DNA from: Chloroflexi bacterium RBG_16_56_11
Lineage (GTDB): Bacteria; Chloroflexota; Dehalococcoidia; Dehalococcoidales; RBG-16-60-22
Direction of reading: 5' to 3'
Assembly: GCA_001796865.1 (NCBI GenBank)
Contig: MGNQ01000035.1
Location: 37,380 to 61,874 of the forward strand
Length of the DNA: 24,495 bases
The notes beneath the pieces were generated by a model. It was not told the origin of the DNA. It ran no database searches and saw only the letters and a program-made list of their open reading frames with translations. Each line of letters opens with the position of its first letter. The first letter of the stretch is position 1. Below, piece by piece: positions 21,707 through 24,495 of this stretch. The position numbers and the translations under genes were made by a program.

Positions 21707-22691
21707 AATAACACCCGGTATCCACTGGCTTAAAATACCGATGCCCATGGCTGACTCCACGCTTGACCATATTAACGTCTATCTCATCCGCGGCAACGAA
21801 GGTTATCTTCTGGTCGATACTGGCTGGAATACCGACGAATCACTGGCGGCTCTGGAAAGGGGCCTGGCGGAAATCGGGGCGGACCTCAAGGATATCCGGC
21901 GCATCCTTGTCACTCACGTCCATCCCGATCACTACGGCATGGCCGGGCGTATCAAACGCCTCTCCGGCGCCTCCCTGCTCATGCACGACATCGAAAAGGG
22001 ATTCATTTCCTCGCGGTATATCGATATGGAGGAGCTGCTTCACCAGACCGGCCGCCTGCTGAGCGACAGCGGGGTGCCACATGATGTGATGGTCAGGCTG
22101 CGGGACGCCACTATCGGGCTTCAACAGTTTATCGACATCACTTATCCCGACGCCACCCTCCACCACGGCGACACTATCGACACCGGCGTTTTCACCTTTT
22201 CTGTCCTGTGGACGCCCGGGCATTCCTCGGGGCACATCTGCCTCTACGAGCCGAAAGAAAAAATCTTCATCTCCGGCGACCACGTCCTGCCGGAAATCAC
22301 GCCCAACATCAGCGTCAACCCGCAGTCCCTCGAGAATCCCCTCGGCCGGTACTTGCAGTCGCTGGAAGAGCTAATAAAGCTCGAAGTCAACCTTGTCCTA
22401 CCGGGCCACGACGCCCCATTCACCGGTTTCAGGGCGCGCGTCGAAACAATTATACGCCACCACGCCCTGCGTAACCGTGAAATCCTCGCCGCGCTGGACA
22501 GCTCCACCCGGAATACCTATGAAATCGCCCGCGCCATAACCTGGGGTGTGCGCTCCCGGTGGGATGATTTGCCCGACTTCCATAAGAGGATGGCCATATT
22601 CGAAACTCTGGCCCACCTGGAGATGATGTCCGCCAGCAGTAAGGTGGACAGGTTCCCCAGGAATGGCGTTATGTATTACCGAAAAACCTGA
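21699..22691 (+). CDS. MBL-fold metallo-hydrolase
   Basis: 330 residues from ATG at 21699. The dinuclear metal motif HxHxDH is H73, H75, D77, H78 (THVHPDHYG), with further ligands in TPGHSSGHICLY, SGDH and LPGHDAP. The C-terminal helical region (ETIIRHHALRNREIL...FETLAHLEMM) resembles MBL hydrolases of the glyoxalase II-like/lactamase group with a winged-helix tail. The substrate is unknown. Earlier in-frame starts (TTG 21669, ATG 21675) lie within the repeat or pseudogene and are unlikely. The ribosome binding site is weak. The element just upstream may have replaced its original promoter region. Confidence 0.9.
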   Translation: MSEITPGIHWLKIPMPMADSTLDHINVYLIRGNEGYLLVDTGWNTDESLAALERGLAEIGADLKDIRRILVTHVHPDHYGMAGRIKRLSGASLLMHDIEKGFISSRYIDMEELLHQTGRLLSDSGVPHDVMVRLRDATIGLQQFIDITYPDATLHHGDTIDTGVFTFSVLWTPGHSSGHICLYEPKEKIFISGDHVLPEITPNISVNPQSLENPLGRYLQSLEELIKLEVNLVLPGHDAPFTGFRARVETIIRHHALRNREILAALDSSTRNTYEIARAITWGVRSRWDDLPDFHKRMAIFETLAHLEMMSASSKVDRFPRNGVMYYRKT

Positions 22692-22697
22692 TATAAT
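22689..22697 (+). promoter_or_regulatory. Extended -10 promoter giving a probable leaderless message
   Basis: TGATATAAT ends only 8 nt before the ATG at 22706, and no ribosome binding site lies between them. The predicted start therefore coincides with or is within 1-2 nt of the ATG. No good -35 is visible, as is common for extended -10 promoters. It overlaps the last codon and stop of the MBL gene. Confidence 0.5.
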
Positions 22698-22705
22698 TAT
22701 TCCAA

Positions 22706-23761
22706 ATGAAGAAAATAGGCATCACCACCACCGTCCCCATCGAGGCGCTCCTGGCGGCTGGTCACCAACCGGTCGACCTCAATAACATCCTCGTCAGCGA
22801 CCCCGAGCCCGGGCGGCTGATTAATATCGCGGAAAGGGCCGGTTTTCCCCTGAACTGCTGCAGCTGGATAAAAGGCATTTACGGAGTCTGCCTGGATAGC
22901 GGCATCAAGGATATCCTCTGTGTCACCGGCGGCGACTGCTCCAATACCATCATGCTCATGGAGGTCCTGAAACTGCACGGGTTGAACGCCTTCCCCTTCA
23001 CCTATCCGACCCGCCCCGACCGGCGGGCAATGCAGACCGCCCTGGAGGAACTGGTCGCCTCTCTCGGCACCACGCTAACCGCAGCGGAGGAAGTACGCCA
23101 CCGGATTCAACCTTGCCGCGACCTCGCCCTGAAGCTGGATGAGCTTACCTGGCGGCAGAACACGGTCAGCGGCTGGGAAAACCACCTCTGGCTCGTCTCC
23201 ACCTCCGATTTTAACGGCGATTTTCAGAAGTACAGCCGTGAGCTAAAAAGCCTGCTGGAAGCCTGCTCACGTCGTCAGCCTTTCCCCACCGGTGAGACGC
23301 GTTTGGCCTATATCGGCGTGCCGGCGGTGTATGCCCGGGAGCTTTACCCCTTCCTGGAAAAGCTGGGCGCCCGCGTCGTCTTCAACGAGGTCCAGCGCCA
23401 GTTTGCCATGCCGGAGCCGGGTGACTCCCTGGCCGAGCAGTATACGGGCTATACCTACCCGTATTCGCTCCAGGAACGGCTTAAAGATATCAAGGCTGAA
23501 ATTCAACGAAGGCATGTCGACGGGGTCATCCATTACGTGCAGGCCTTCTGCCACCGCGGCATCGGCGATATCGTCTTCCGGGACGCCATCGACCTGCCCC
23601 TGCTGACGCTGGAAGGCAACGCCGATTTCTTCCTGAACGCCCATGTCAAGACTCGGATAGAGGCCTTCCTGGACATGATACAGCGCCGGCAAAAAATAAC
23701 GAAAAAATATCCTGCTAACCTTCTCTCCCTGGCGGGAGAATTGAGTGAGGGGGAACATTAA
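22706..23761 (+). CDS. 2-hydroxyacyl-CoA dehydratase subunit D (HgdB/BcrC/FldB)-like protein
   Basis: 351 residues. The C-terminal half has the family section VIHYVQAFCHRGIGDIVFRDAID, LPLLTLEGNADFFLNAHVKTRIEAFLDMI, including Cys282. The N-terminal half has PLNCCSWIKG (Cys51, Cys52) and CVTGGDCSNT (Cys72, Cys78), which fit a 4Fe-4S site. In this family two subunits and an ATP-driven activator dehydrate hydroxyacyl-CoA or reduce benzoyl-CoA. Here no partner subunit or activator (HgdC-type ASKHA ATPase) is present, so the classical reaction is doubtful; stand-alone members of unknown role exist. It starts 14 nt after the MBL gene. Confidence 0.86.
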   Translation: MKKIGITTTVPIEALLAAGHQPVDLNNILVSDPEPGRLINIAERAGFPLNCCSWIKGIYGVCLDSGIKDILCVTGGDCSNTIMLMEVLKLHGLNAFPFTYPTRPDRRAMQTALEELVASLGTTLTAAEEVRHRIQPCRDLALKLDELTWRQNTVSGWENHLWLVSTSDFNGDFQKYSRELKSLLEACSRRQPFPTGETRLAYIGVPAVYARELYPFLEKLGARVVFNEVQRQFAMPEPGDSLAEQYTGYTYPYSLQERLKDIKAEIQRRHVDGVIHYVQAFCHRGIGDIVFRDAIDLPLLTLEGNADFFLNAHVKTRIEAFLDMIQRRQKITKKYPANLLSLAGELSEGEH

Positions 23762-23781
23762 ATAATACTCAGGAGGGTAAA

Positions 23782-24495
<714 letters not shown>

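Overview
The window is GC-rich bacterial chromosome, densely packed with short operons. It starts inside one gene (an ATP-grasp ligase) and ends inside another (gapA). The gene content best fits a Chloroflexota bacterium of the Dehalococcoidia type. Supporting points are a divergent ribulose-phosphate epimerase, a B12-salvage-like pair (histidine phosphatase plus DUF71/COG2102), a stand-alone 2-hydroxyacyl-CoA dehydratase-type subunit, a five-gene Liv ABC transporter, and lineage-type small proteins. This placement is inferred from protein character; no rRNA or other marker is present.

Layout. Positions 1-2213 hold a minus-strand unit, lysine 2,3-aminomutase (kamA) overlapping an ATP-grasp ligase, divergent from a small winged-helix regulator. 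The intergenic region between them has a consensus sigma-70 promoter, and two near-identical palindromes lie around the regulator. Positions 2334-7397 hold a complete branched-chain amino acid type ABC importer (livKHMGF) with a promoter, a leader of about 240 nt containing mini-ORFs, and a long hairpin between the binding protein and the permeases. An SDR oxidoreductase follows. Positions 8456-8750 look like a free-standing structured RNA gene with its own promoter and a strong intrinsic terminator; I could not assign it to a class. Positions 8773-12376 hold a small exported protein, rpe, a two-domain TIGR04076-like protein, and a minus-strand ccdA-tlpA-small Cys-protein operon for extracytoplasmic thiol chemistry.

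Positions 12576-15911 hold a GYD protein, a PD-(D/E)XK nuclease that seems to start at ATT, a cluster of dispersed palindromic repeats, a CobC-like phosphatase coupled to a DUF71 ATP pyrophosphatase whose C-terminus is written by a repeat, and a single-domain TIGR04076 protein. Positions 16412-19449 hold ligA-pth plus a small membrane protein. Positions 19489-24495 hold a SLOG/TIGR00725 protein, enolase, a decayed GIY-YIG nuclease gene inside a 351-bp inverted-repeat element, an MBL-fold hydrolase, an HgdB/BcrC-like protein with an apparently leaderless promoter, and the start of gapA.

Themes: central carbon metabolism (rpe, eno, gapA), DNA maintenance (ligA, PD-(D/E)XK), nutrient import (Liv), and probable corrinoid salvage. 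The most unusual items are the decayed GIY-YIG element bounded by dispersed repeats, the unassigned RNA gene, the kamA/ATP-grasp pair with its palindromes, the ATT start, and the repeat-derived C-terminus. I see no CRISPR array, tRNA, rRNA, intact transposase or prophage.
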